DNA from: Burkholderiaceae bacterium
GTDB taxonomy: Bacteria > Pseudomonadota > Gammaproteobacteria > Burkholderiales > Burkholderiaceae_D
DNA: 43,580 bases
Assembly (NCBI GenBank): GCA_031266815.1
Contig: JAISAG010000057.1
Span: forward strand, 1-43,580
Reading direction: 5' to 3'
Made by a program: the position numbers and the translations under genes. How positions within the stretch are numbered: position 1 is the first letter of the stretch; each line of letters begins with the position of its first letter. The notes beneath the pieces are model-generated. The model did no database searches. It saw only the letters and a program-made list of their open reading frames with translations, and was not told the origin of the DNA. Positions 29,926 through 39,454 of this stretch are shown one piece after another.

Positions 29926-32900
29926 ATGACCGTTACCGTAAAACCTGCCCTTTCCCCATCGGCGTCGTCCCATGAGGGAGAGGCGTTGCCTTTTCGTCAT
30001 CCGCTCCCGCCGATTCACTATCCGGACGCATTGCCGGTTTCCGCGCAACGGGAGGATATCGCGCGCGCCTTGCGCGAGAATCCGGTCATCATTGTGGGCG
30101 GCGAGACCGGGTCGGGCAAGACAACACAGTTGCCCAAGATATGCCTTGACATCGGCAGGGGTGTGCGCGGGCTGATTGGGCACACCCAACCGCGTCGCAT
30201 TGCGGCAAGCGCGACGGCGCGGCGCATTGCCAGCGAATTGGGCAGTCCGCTGGGCCACCATGTTGGGTTCAAGGTGCGTTTTACGGACAGGCTGGGACAT
30301 GGCGCATCGGTCAAGTTGATGACGGACGGTATTTTGCTGGCGGAAACGCAGGGTGACCCGCTATTGCGGCAGTACGACACCCTCATCATTGATGAAGCGC
30401 ACGAGCGCAGCCTCAATATTGATTTTTTGCTGGGCTACATCCGGCAAATTCTGCCACGCCGCCCCGACCTGAAGGTTGTGATTACTTCCGCGACGATGGA
30501 TGCCTCCCACTTTGCCCGCTATTTTGGGTCCGACACGAATCCGGCTCCCGTCATTGATGTGTCTGGTCGCCTGTATCCAGTCGAAATTCGTTATCGACCG
30601 CTGGTACCCGCCGAGGCGACTGCGCAAAAACCGCAAGGCGGCGACAAGGGAGAGCAAGACGGCGTATCCGCTATTTTGTCTGCGGCAGATGAAGCCATGC
30701 GTGCCGGGCAGGGGGACATACTGGTCTTTCTGCCCGGTGAACGCGAAATACGGATGGCGGCAGACAGGCTGCGCGCGCACTACCCGCCGCACGTTCTGGT
30801 CTTGCCGCTGTACGCCCGCTTGTCCGCGCAGGAACAGGAGAGGGTTTTCGAGAGAACCAACGCGCGCCGCATCATTCTGGCGACAAATGTTGCCGAAACT
30901 TCCCTGACAGTGCCCGGTGTCCGCTTTGTCATTGATACCGGGCTGGCGCGGGTAAAACGGTACAGTTATCGCAACAAGGTGGAGCAGTTGCACATCGAGC
31001 CGATTTCCCAGGCAGCGGCGAACCAGCGGGCGGGTCGCTGCGGACGGGTCGCATCCGGCATCTGTATCCGTCTGTACGACGAATCCGATTTTCTTTCCCG
31101 CGCGCCCTACACGACTCCCGAGATTATGCGAAGTTCGCTGGCGGGTGTCATTTTGCGCATGCAGTCCTTGCAACTGGGCGATGTGGAGGCTTTCCCCTTT
31201 CCCGATATGCCGTCATCCCGGGCGATAGCGGACGGATATCAGTTGTTGCAGGAACTGGGTGCCTTGTCCGCATCACGGCAGATAACGCCGTTGGGCCGCC
31301 AACTTGCCCGACTGCCGCTGGATCCGCGTATCGGGCGCATGATACTGGCGGGTCACGAGCAAGGGAGTCTTGCGGAATTGCTGGTGATTGCCTCCGCCCT
31401 TTCCATTCAGGACCCGCGTGATCGTCCGGCCGACAAACAGGAAGCGGCAGACAGGGCGCACCAGTTGTTCTCCGATTCCCGCTCCGCGTTTTTGTCTTTT
31501 CTCAAGATGTGGCAGTGGGTTGATGAAGCCTACAAAAACCGTAAATCACAGCGTCAGTGGCAGGAGCAGTGCCGTGCCCGTTTCCTTTCCCCCCTTCGTT
31601 TGCGCGAATGGCAGGATATCCATTCACAGTTGCTGGCATTGGCGCACGAGCAGGGATGGCGTTCGAACCAAACGCCCGCGACCAGCGAGCAGGTGCATCT
31701 CGCCATTCTGACCGGATTGTTGGGGAACATCGGCTGCCGTGCGCCGTCCGCACCGCACTACCTGGGCGCGCGCGGCATCCGCTTTTTCCCTTCGCCGGGG
31801 AGTGCGTCAGGGAAGAAGCAGGGACGATGGGTTGTTGCCGCCGAATTGGTCGAGACAAAGCGCCTGTACGCTCGTTGCATGGCACAAATACAGCCGGAGT
31901 GGGTGGAACGGGTGGGAGCGCATCTGCTGAAAAAATCGTGGAGCGCGCCGCGGTGGGAGAAAAAAACGGCGCAGGTCGTTGCCAGCGAACAGGCTACCTT
32001 GCATGGCTTGGTGATTTACGGGCAGCGGCGCGTTTGTTATGGGGACATTGACTCGCAAGTGTCGCGCGAGATTTTCATCCGCTCCGCGCTTGTCGAAGGG
32101 GAGTGGGAAACGCGCCTGCCGTTTTTTTCCCACAATCGCAGGCTGATTGATGAAATTGATGCGATGGAGGATCGCCTTCGCAGCACGGCGATACGAGTGG
32201 ATGACCACGTGATTGCGGCTTTCTATGATGCGCGCCTGCCCAATGATGTCTGCGACGGGAGTTGCTTTGAGAAATGGTACGCCTCCGCGGCAGCGCAAGA
32301 CCCCCACCTGCTGTTCATGACCCGCGAAGATTTGATGCGCCACACGGCGGACGGGGTTGGCGTGGATTTCTTCCCGAAAAGCCTGCTGCTCTCCGGTGTG
32401 GAAATGCCCTTGCATTATCATTTTGCGCCGGGCAGTCCGCGCGATGGCGCGACACTTTCCGTTCCGCTTTACGCCTTAAACCAGTTGTCCGCCGAATCTT
32501 GCGAGTGGCTGGTGCCGGGCATGCTCAAGGAGAAAGTGCAGGGCTTGCTGAAATCGCTGCCGCAGAAATGGCGACGGCATTGCCTTCCGCTGAAAGACTA
32601 CGCCGGTGCTTTCTGCGAGCGAATACACAGTCAGGGGCGATTTGCCAGAGGGAATTTGCTGGATGCGCTGATTGCGGATGTATGCGAGCAGACGGGCATG
32701 ACACCTGCCCGGACGGACTTTCGGGTAGAGACGTTGCCTGCCCATCTCTTTATGAATTTCTGTGTTACTGATGAAACCGGGCGTATGCTGGAAATGGCGC
32801 GCCACCTGGATGTCTTGCGGGAATCGCTTGCCCGGTCGGCGCGAGACTGTTTTCAGAAAATGGCGGCGGGCGCGCTGCCTGACGCCGGTTTCCCCTTGCC

Positions 32901-33792
32901 GCCGACAGACGAAATCCGTTCTGCGGCGCCGAAACAGTGGACGAACTGGAATTTTGGCGACTGGCAGGAGCAGGTGCCGCTTTTAGCTTCTCCGCAATCT
33001 CCCCGGGGATATCCGGCGCTGGTGGATAAGGAAACCGCCTGCGAAATCGTCGTTTTCGATGATTCCCGCCTGGCGGCGGAAACGCATTACGGCGGGTTGA
33101 GGCGGCTTTTTTCCCTGCAACTGAAAGAACAGATGAAGTATCTGTCCAGGAACATCGCACACTGCCGGGAGATGGAGATGATGGCATTGTCGCTCGGCAT
33201 ACAGATTGATATACGGGAGCAGCTTCTGTTGGCTGGCTTAAATGCCGCGTTCATGCGGGATCCGCTGCCCGCGGACGCCCGTTCGTTCAAGGAACGCCTG
33301 GAAGAAGGCAAATCCCGGTTGGGGCTCCTGCTGAACAATATTGCCGGATTGGCGTGGCAGATTTGGTCGGAATATGGGCAGGCACACCGGAAGATACAGG
33401 GAATCAAGGCCAATCCCCCTGCGGTGAGTGATATGCGGGAGCAGATGGGTGCTTTGTTGCATGCGCGCTTTTTGACGGAGAACGATCTGGAGCGATTGTC
33501 CCATTTTCCCCGCTATATTCGCGCATGCGCCATGCGGGCAGATCGCGTGCAAAATGCGCCGGAACGCGATGCCAAACTGATGGCGGCGTGGCATGCGGTG
33601 GCGGAACCTTATTGGCGGATGCGGAAAGCCCATCGGCAGTCCGGTCTGGCGGACAGCGCGGATATGTGCGCCTTTCGCTGGTTGCTGGAAGAGTTGCGGG
33701 TTTCTCTGTTCGCCCAGGAACTGCGTACGCCCATGCCCGTTTCGGTCAAGCGGCTTGGAAAGATATGGGAAGCCCTGCGCGGGCAGGGCTGA
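29926..33792 (+). CDS. hrpA: ATP-dependent RNA helicase HrpA
   Basis: Walker A 'VGGETGSGKTTQLPKICLDIGRG', DEAH 'LIIDEAHERSLNIDFLLGYI', 'NQRAGRCGRVASGICIRLY', long C-terminus; start uncertain. Confidence 0.94.
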   Translation: MTVTVKPALSPSASSHEGEALPFRHPLPPIHYPDALPVSAQREDIARALRENPVIIVGGETGSGKTTQLPKICLDIGRGVRGLIGHTQPRRIAASATARRIASELGSPLGHHVGFKVRFTDRLGHGASVKLMTDGILLAETQGDPLLRQYDTLIIDEAHERSLNIDFLLGYIRQILPRRPDLKVVITSATMDASHFARYFGSDTNPAPVIDVSGRLYPVEIRYRPLVPAEATAQKPQGGDKGEQDGVSAILSAADEAMRAGQGDILVFLPGEREIRMAADRLRAHYPPHVLVLPLYARLSAQEQERVFERTNARRIILATNVAETSLTVPGVRFVIDTGLARVKRYSYRNKVEQLHIEPISQAAANQRAGRCGRVASGICIRLYDESDFLSRAPYTTPEIMRSSLAGVILRMQSLQLGDVEAFPFPDMPSSRAIADGYQLLQELGALSASRQITPLGRQLARLPLDPRIGRMILAGHEQGSLAELLVIASALSIQDPRDRPADKQEAADRAHQLFSDSRSAFLSFLKMWQWVDEAYKNRKSQRQWQEQCRARFLSPLRLREWQDIHSQLLALAHEQGWRSNQTPATSEQVHLAILTGLLGNIGCRAPSAPHYLGARGIRFFPSPGSASGKKQGRWVVAAELVETKRLYARCMAQIQPEWVERVGAHLLKKSWSAPRWEKKTAQVVASEQATLHGLVIYGQRRVCYGDIDSQVSREIFIRSALVEGEWETRLPFFSHNRRLIDEIDAMEDRLRSTAIRVDDHVIAAFYDARLPNDVCDGSCFEKWYASAAAQDPHLLFMTREDLMRHTADGVGVDFFPKSLLLSGVEMPLHYHFAPGSPRDGATLSVPLYALNQLSAESCEWLVPGMLKEKVQGLLKSLPQKWRRHCLPLKDYAGAFCERIHSQGRFARGNLLDALIADVCEQTGMTPARTDFRVETLPAHLFMNFCVTDETGRMLEMARHLDVLRESLARSARDCFQKMAAGALPDAGFPLPPTDEIRSAAPKQWTNWNFGDWQEQVPLLASPQSPRGYPALVDKETACEIVVFDDSRLAAETHYGGLRRLFSLQLKEQMKYLSRNIAHCREMEMMALSLGIQIDIREQLLLAGLNAAFMRDPLPADARSFKERLEEGKSRLGLLLNNIAGLAWQIWSEYGQAHRKIQGIKANPPAVSDMREQMGALLHARFLTENDLERLSHFPRYIRACAMRADRVQNAPERDAKLMAAWHAVAEPYWRMRKAHRQSGLADSADMCAFRWLLEELRVSLFAQELRTPMPVSVKRLGKIWEALRGQG

Positions 33793-33820
33793 AAAACTGA
33801 CGGCGACCGGTCAAAAGCCG

Positions 33821-34798
33821 CTACGCGGACAGGCTGTGCGCGTCCGGCGCGGCGCGGTCCGCGTGGCTTCCCGGATTTAAGATGTGTTCCAGCATGCGCC
33901 GGTTCAGCGCGTTGGAGAGTTGTTCCGCAAATGCGCAGACATGGTTGCGAAGATAAGTGTTTTTCTTGAGCAGCATATGCGCCCTGTCCGTGCCAAACAA
34001 GTGTTTTGCCGGGATGCCGTGCAGGTTTTTGTCCCGTTCCGGGTCGTAGGCAAAGCTGACGATGATGCCTACACCCATTCCCAGTTCCACATACGCCTTG
34101 ATAGCGTCCGCCGTCATGGCGGAAAGCTGGATGTTCAGGGGCACGCCCGCTTTCCCGAATGTGCGTTGCAGATGCTCCTGTGCGGACGACAGGGAAGCGT
34201 AGGTGATGATGGGGTAGCGGGTCAATTCCTTCATGGTGAGGTGCTTGGAGCGCTTTAAGGGATGATTGTGTGGCACGACCACGTAAAACTCCCACTGGTC
34301 AAGCGGGATGACGGCAATTTCCTCCATTCCTTCAATGGTGCTGTCCGTCTCCATGACCAGCGCGATTTCGATGATGTCGCTCCGCAGGTATTCCACCAGT
34401 TCCCGCAGTGTGCCGTGTCGTATGGAAACCTCGACCTTGGGATGCTTGGGCAGAAACTGTGCCAGGGCTCTCGGGATGAAATAGCCGGCTTCCGCATAGG
34501 AAGTTCCCAGCATGAGCCGACTGTTTTCGGAAGCATTGAGTTCTTCCGCGATTTGTTTCAGGTTGTCAATTTCCCGCATGATGGTTTCAACCACCTGCGC
34601 TACCCTTTTCCCCGGTTCTGTCAGGCCGCGTATTCGCTTGCCGTAGCGGTGGAAAATTTCGACTCCCAGTTCATCCTCCAACTCGATAATCGCTTTTGAA
34701 ACACCGGGTTGTGAAGTGTACAGCGCTTTTGCCGCTTCGGTCAGGTTGAAGTTCTGACGAATGGTTTCCCGAACGAATCGGAGTTGCTGAAGGTTCAT
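33821..34798 (-). CDS. CysB/Cbl-type LysR family regulator
   Basis: 'MNLQQLRFVRETIRQNFNLTEAAKALYTSQPGVSKAIIELEDELGVEIFHRYGKRIRGLTEPG' CysB-type HTH. Confidence 0.9.
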   Translation of the reverse strand: MNLQQLRFVRETIRQNFNLTEAAKALYTSQPGVSKAIIELEDELGVEIFHRYGKRIRGLTEPGKRVAQVVETIMREIDNLKQIAEELNASENSRLMLGTSYAEAGYFIPRALAQFLPKHPKVEVSIRHGTLRELVEYLRSDIIEIALVMETDSTIEGMEEIAVIPLDQWEFYVVVPHNHPLKRSKHLTMKELTRYPIITYASLSSAQEHLQRTFGKAGVPLNIQLSAMTADAIKAYVELGMGVGIIVSFAYDPERDKNLHGIPAKHLFGTDRAHMLLKKNTYLRNHVCAFAEQLSNALNRRMLEHILNPGSHADRAAPDAHSLSA

Positions 34799-34912
34799 GT
34801 TTTGCTCCCCACCCGCACCGTGGCGTATATAACGAAAATGATAATGTTTTTTTATAATACTTCTTTTCTAATTATATAGCATGATGGCAATTCTGTTTCG
34901 GAATATGACCTA

Positions 34913-34941
34913 TTGACTTCGGAAGTGTTTTGCTTTACAAA
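34913..34941 (+). promoter_or_regulatory. Possible sigma70 promoter of the DUF362-tat-lar-cbi cluster
   Basis: TTGACT-N17-TACAAA about 80 nt upstream of the DUF362 start. Confidence 0.35.
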
Positions 34942-35023
34942 GGGGGCGTCAATCGAAGTGCTACGAACTGGCAGACGGCAGTTTGGCGCGCGGCGCCCTG
35001 TCAGTGATGAAACGGAGGGAGTC

Positions 35024-35950
35024 ATGGACAGACGGCAGTTTATCAAATCAGTGGTGGCAACAACCGCAGGAACGGCGCTTGCGCTCAAGGTAAACGGCGT
35101 GGCACAGGCGGCTGCCGGGAAATCCGGTAAGGGCAAGTCGGCGTATCCCGATGTGGTAGCGGTTCGCAACGGCGAGCCGGACAAGATGTTTCGCACGGGG
35201 ATTGCCGCGCTGGGCGGCATGGTCGCTTTCGTCAAGCCTGGTCAGAGAGTGGTCGTCAAACCCAACGCCGCTTTTGACGCGCCGCCGGAACGGGGCTCCA
35301 ACACCAACCCGATACTGGTGGGCGAGATTGTGCGGCAATGTCTTTCCGCCGGTGCGGCGGATGTCGCCGTATTCGACAATACGCTCAATGATTGGCGCAG
35401 CGCCTACGGAAACAGCGGCATCGGCGAGGCGGTCCAAAAAGCCGGGGGCAGGATGCTGCCTGCGGATAACGAAAGCCTGTACAAGCCGTTAACAGAAGCG
35501 CGGGCAGAGCGGTTGAAGGAAACGGCTGTTTTCGGCGCCCTGTTGTCTGCGGACGTGGTTATCAATGTCCCCGTACTGAAAAACCACGGCGGCGCGAAGA
35601 TGACAGGTGCCATCAAGAACCTGATGGGCGCGGTGTGGGAACGCCGCAGCATGCATCGCAATGACCTGAACCGTTCCATCGCCGAGATGCTGTACTACAT
35701 GAAGCCAACGCTCAATGTGGTAGACGCGTACCGGGTGATGGTGGACCATGGTCCCCGCGGCCTCAGCGTGGATGATGTGCGGCTGGTCCGGCACCTGCTC
35801 CTCTCGCGGGATATCGTCGCAGTGGATGCGGTGGCAACCCGCCTGTTGAAATACAACCAGAATGATGTCAAGTACATCGGGATTGCTTCCCAGTTGGGTT
35901 TCGGTAACGGCGACATCAAGACAATACAAATCAAACGGCTGAACGCGTAA
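35024..35950 (+). CDS. DUF362 domain protein with twin-arginine signal peptide
   Basis: 'MDRRQFIKSVVATTAGTALALKVNGVAQAA'; DUF362-type 'VVVKPNAAFDAPPERGSNTNPILVGEIVRQCLSAGAADVAVFDNT', 'INVPVLKNHGGAKMTGAIKNLMG'; RBS GGAGGG. Confidence 0.85.
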   Translation: MDRRQFIKSVVATTAGTALALKVNGVAQAAAGKSGKGKSAYPDVVAVRNGEPDKMFRTGIAALGGMVAFVKPGQRVVVKPNAAFDAPPERGSNTNPILVGEIVRQCLSAGAADVAVFDNTLNDWRSAYGNSGIGEAVQKAGGRMLPADNESLYKPLTEARAERLKETAVFGALLSADVVINVPVLKNHGGAKMTGAIKNLMGAVWERRSMHRNDLNRSIAEMLYYMKPTLNVVDAYRVMVDHGPRGLSVDDVRLVRHLLLSRDIVAVDAVATRLLKYNQNDVKYIGIASQLGFGNGDIKTIQIKRLNA

Positions 35951-35953
35951 ATC

Positions 35954-37513
35954 ATGGCTCCCCCTCGCGCCGCTCCTCTCGTGAAGCGGTTGCCCCGGTA
36001 CGGGCGGATTGGGTTGTCGGCGCTGTCTTTTGTGCTGAGTCTGGCGTCTTTCGCCTATTTTGGTGAAAGACTGTCCGGTTGGCTGTCGTTACAGGCGGGG
36101 CCCAACATCGCACACCTCTTCAGTGCGTTCGGGGTGTCTTCGCTCGCCATTCTGGTCGTTATCTTCCTCTTGACCTTTGTATTCGGGCGCTTTTACTGTG
36201 CAGTGCTTTGCCCGCTGGGGATTTTGCAATCCCTGATAGAATTTTTTGTCCCTGCCCGCATCCGCAGAACCCGCCGTCCGGGCAATTACCCGCGGGTGCG
36301 GTACCTCGTTGCGGTATTTGTTTTTGCCATGCTGGTGGGTGGTTCAGCGTTTGCCTTTTCCCTGCTGGATCCCTATTCCCACTTCGGCAGGATAACGACG
36401 GCGCTGTTCAATCCCCTGTTTATCCTGCTGTACAACCTGGCTGTCGGCGAGAACCTGTGGCAGCCAATTACGCAGATGGGGTGGATTCTTGTCGGCGCGC
36501 TCCTGCCTTTTCTGGTTCTGATCGGGCTGGTGTTGTGGAAGGGACGGGTTTTCTGCACGGCTATCTGTCCTGTCGGCGCCCTGCTGGGACTTGCCGCCAA
36601 AAAAGGATGGTTTGTCATGCAGATCAATCAGGGGCGCTGTATTGCTTGCGGCAATTGTGTCCGTTCCTGTTCTGCGGGCTGCATTGATCTGGTACCCGGA
36701 AATCCGCGCGCGCCCAAGCGCGTGGACAATGAACGCTGCCTGCGTTGCATGACCTGTATGGGAGTGTGTCCGCGAGACGCCGTCTTTTTTGGCAGGGCGC
36801 AGGCAATGGGTCGCTCTGGCGCCGCCATGCCTTCTCCGGCGTTGTCCCGCAGAGATTTTCTGCTGGGCGGCGCGGCGGGTGCGCTAACGCTGGGACTGGG
36901 GCGTTTTGCCTACGGACTTGGCGCAACGGAGAGCAAGGAAGCGCTTGCCGCTTCCCTGATTTGCCCGCCTTCGGCGGGTTCTCCCCAACGTTTTCTCTCA
37001 ACCTGTACCAACTGCGATCTCTGTGTTACTGTATGCAGGGGGCATGTGCTGGATCCGGCAACGCTCCGTCATCCCGTGGTGCATCTTCAGTTCGAGCGGG
37101 GTGTGTGCGAATACGAGTGCAAGCGGTGTACGGATGTTTGTCCAACGGGGGCGCTGGGGCGTATCAGCCTGCCGGAGAAGCAGCGTTTGCGGATCGCGAT
37201 GGCGGAGCTGACTCTGGCGATGTGTGTTACCGTCACAGACAAAACGGTTTGCGGCGCTTGCGCCGAGGTTTGTCCGACGGGGGCGCTGTACATGGAAGAA
37301 CACCCCGGTGATGTGAGCACACCGGCGCTGGATGCCGATGCCTGCATCGGTTGTGGCAGTTGCGAGTATGCCTGCCCCGTTCGCCCGGTCAGGGCGATTG
37401 TTGCCAAGCCGGTTGCTATTCAGGTACCGGCGGATGATCCCCGACCGAGGGATCGCACGGCGGGCGGTGGGGCGGATTCGCCATCATCCGGAAAAGAAGA
37501 CTGGCTTTTTTAG
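35954..37513 (+). CDS. Membrane polyferredoxin, NapH-like N-terminus fused to NapG-like ferredoxin domain with internal RR motif
   Basis: TM helices with '[10 protein letters not shown]' and 'FCTAICPVG'; '[11 protein letters not shown]', '[12 protein letters not shown]'; then '[28 protein letters not shown]'; then '[11 protein letters not shown]', '[13 protein letters not shown]', 'CGACAEVCP', '[12 protein letters not shown]'. Confidence 0.88.
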   Translation: MAPPRAAPLVKRLPRYGRIGLSALSFVLSLASFAYFGERLSGWLSLQAGPNIAHLFSAFGVSSLAILVVIFLLTFVFGRFYCAVLCPLGILQSLIEFFVPARIRRTRRPGNYPRVRYLVAVFVFAMLVGGSAFAFSLLDPYSHFGRITTALFNPLFILLYNLAVGENLWQPITQMGWILVGALLPFLVLIGLVLWKGRVFCTAICPVGALLGLAAKKGWFVMQINQGRCIACGNCVRSCSAGCIDLVPGNPRAPKRVDNERCLRCMTCMGVCPRDAVFFGRAQAMGRSGAAMPSPALSRRDFLLGGAAGALTLGLGRFAYGLGATESKEALAASLICPPSAGSPQRFLSTCTNCDLCVTVCRGHVLDPATLRHPVVHLQFERGVCEYECKRCTDVCPTGALGRISLPEKQRLRIAMAELTLAMCVTVTDKTVCGACAEVCPTGALYMEEHPGDVSTPALDADACIGCGSCEYACPVRPVRAIVAKPVAIQVPADDPRPRDRTAGGGADSPSSGKEDWLF

Positions 37514-37524
37514 GAGGTCGCGTC

Positions 37525-37788
37525 ATGTCGCTGGGAATGACTGAAATTTTGTTGGTGCTCTTCGTGGTGCTGATTTTGTTCGGCGGGAAGAAAATTCCCG
37601 AGTTGGCAAAAGGACTTGGGCGTGCGCAACGAGAATACAAAAAGGCGCGGGACGAGATTGAGCGCGAATCCAAGGAACTGATGTCCTCGCTGGAAGAACA
37701 CGCCGAAGCTTCCAGCAAAAGCGAGGAGGCCGGGACGAAGAAGAGAAGACCCGCGAGAAGACCGGCAAGAAAGACGCCCGCGGCATAG
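37525..37788 (+). CDS. tatA: Twin-arginine translocase subunit TatA
   Basis: '[41 protein letters not shown]' TM, FGxxKxPEL and amphipathic helix. Confidence 0.92.
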   Translation: MSLGMTEILLVLFVVLILFGGKKIPELAKGLGRAQREYKKARDEIERESKELMSSLEEHAEASSKSEEAGTKKRRPARRPARKTPAA

Positions 37789-37823
37789 TGTCGCGCGGGC
37801 ATTTCGGCCGGAGCGGGGAGGCG

Positions 37824-38699
37824 ATGGTGGCGAAGCCCGATGCGGACACTTTCATCGGACATCTGGAGGCCCTGCGCAGTACGCTGATTCGATGCGCCAT
37901 CGCGGTGGGCGTGCTGCTGGTTCCCGCTTATTTGCTCGCGCCGTATTGCATACAATGGCTTGTTTGGTGGACGTGTCCGCCGGAGGTGGGTCCTCTCAGG
38001 TATTTTTCGCCAATGGAGGTCTTTCTTGTCCAGCTCAAGCTGGCGCTTGTGATGGCCCTGTTGGTTTCTTTTCCTTATTGTATCTGGCAGATATGGCGAT
38101 TTTTGCTGCCCGCACTGTACGAATCGGAGCGCCAGGCACTGGTGTGGTGGGTGCTGGCCTCCAGCGTACTGTTTTTTCTGGGAGGCGCGTTTTGTGTCGC
38201 GTTCATCCTGCCGCTGGTTATGCGGTTTTCATCCGAATTCGCCAATCCCTATCTGACGCCCCTGATCGGGCTGTCGCCCTTTTTGGAATTGGCGGGGACC
38301 ATGATTGTCGTAACGGGGCTGGTGTTCCAGTTTCCCTTGGCGGTCTTGCTGGGCGTTCGCTTTGGGCTGGTCAGTACCGCGTTTCTCCGCGAAAAAAGGC
38401 GCTATGTCATTGTCGCCATCCTGATTATCGCCGGTATCGTGACGCCGCCCGATGTTTTCAGTCAGGTGATGGTCGCCATTCCGGCATGGATATTGTTTGA
38501 GGTAGGTTTATTGTTTGCCATTCGCTACGAAAAGCGGCTGGCGCTGCTTGATGAAGAAGAAGAATCCGCGGCGGCAGCGGATGTGCCGGCAGACGCGATG
38601 CCCGCGTCCGTTCCGGCGGGACAGGATGTGGGGTCAATGGATGACGGCATGCTCGAATTCTACGAGAGGGAAGCCCGCCGGACACACAGGGAGCCATGA
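37824..38699 (+). CDS. tatC: Twin-arginine translocase subunit TatC
   Basis: 'FIGHLEALRSTLIRCAIAVGV', 'FSPMEVFLVQLKLALVMALLVSFPYCIWQIWRFLLPALYESER', 'IVTPPDVFSQVMVAIPAWILFEVGLL'. Confidence 0.94.
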   Translation: MVAKPDADTFIGHLEALRSTLIRCAIAVGVLLVPAYLLAPYCIQWLVWWTCPPEVGPLRYFSPMEVFLVQLKLALVMALLVSFPYCIWQIWRFLLPALYESERQALVWWVLASSVLFFLGGAFCVAFILPLVMRFSSEFANPYLTPLIGLSPFLELAGTMIVVTGLVFQFPLAVLLGVRFGLVSTAFLREKRRYVIVAILIIAGIVTPPDVFSQVMVAIPAWILFEVGLLFAIRYEKRLALLDEEEESAAAADVPADAMPASVPAGQDVGSMDDGMLEFYEREARRTHREP

Positions 38700-39454
38700 T
38701 GGATTTGCGTTTATTGCTGCATCAGGTACAGACGGGGGAAGTGACGACAGCGGAAGCGGAAAGGCGGCTGCGCCTGCTCCCTTATGAGGATATTGGTTTT
38801 GCCCGTCTGGACCATCACCGCCCCTTGCGAAAGGGATTTGGCGAGGTGATTTACGCGCCCGGCAAGACAGAAGCGCAGTTGGTGGCAAGTTTTCGCCACT
38901 TCCAGGACGCGGGCAGCAATGTGCTGGCTTCCCGCGTCAGCCCGGCACAGGCGCAGGCGGTGCAGAGCCAGATTGCCCAAACCGTGTACGATCTGGTTTC
39001 CCGCACATTGTGCCTGTGTTTGCACGACATTCCCCAGACGGGAAATGTCGCGGTTTGTACGGGAGGGACTGCGGATATCCCTGTGGCGGAAGAAGCGGCG
39101 AAAGTGGCGGAATATTTTGGTTGCCGGGTGGCACGCTATTATGATGTGGGGATTGCGGGCATTCACCGTCTGTTTTCCAGTCTGGAAGATATCCGGCAGG
39201 CGAACGCGATTGCGGCGGTTGCGGGAATGGAGGGCGCGCTGGGGAGTGTGATTGCCGGTTTGGTCGAAGTGCCCGTGATCGCCATTCCGACCTCCGTGGG
39301 CTATGGCGCGTCCTTCGGCGGCGTTTCCGCGTTGCTGACGGCGTTAAATGCCTGTGCGGAAGGGTTGGCAGTGGTCAACATTGACAACGGGTTTGGCGGC
39401 GGCTATTTGCTGGCGCAGATTAATCGCCTTGTGGAGAAGCGACATGCAGGATGA
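38696..39454 (+). CDS. larB: Nickel-pincer cofactor biosynthesis protein LarB (PurE-like carboxylase domain)
   Basis: 'VQTGEVTTAEAERRL', 'GFARLDHHRPLRKGFGEVIYAPGKT', 'VAVCTGGTADIPVAEEAA', 'IAIPTSVGYGASFGGVSALLTALNACAEGLAVVNIDNGFGGGY'; ATGA overlap with tatC. Confidence 0.94.
   Translation: MMDLRLLLHQVQTGEVTTAEAERRLRLLPYEDIGFARLDHHRPLRKGFGEVIYAPGKTEAQLVASFRHFQDAGSNVLASRVSPAQAQAVQSQIAQTVYDLVSRTLCLCLHDIPQTGNVAVCTGGTADIPVAEEAAKVAEYFGCRVARYYDVGIAGIHRLFSSLEDIRQANAIAAVAGMEGALGSVIAGLVEVPVIAIPTSVGYGASFGGVSALLTALNACAEGLAVVNIDNGFGGGYLLAQINRLVEKRHAG

Noticed and set aside
36079-37311. 202- and 188-aa plus-strand ORFs inside the polyferredoxin
   Set aside because: Alternative-frame shadows; the polyferredoxin frame carries all Cys motifs
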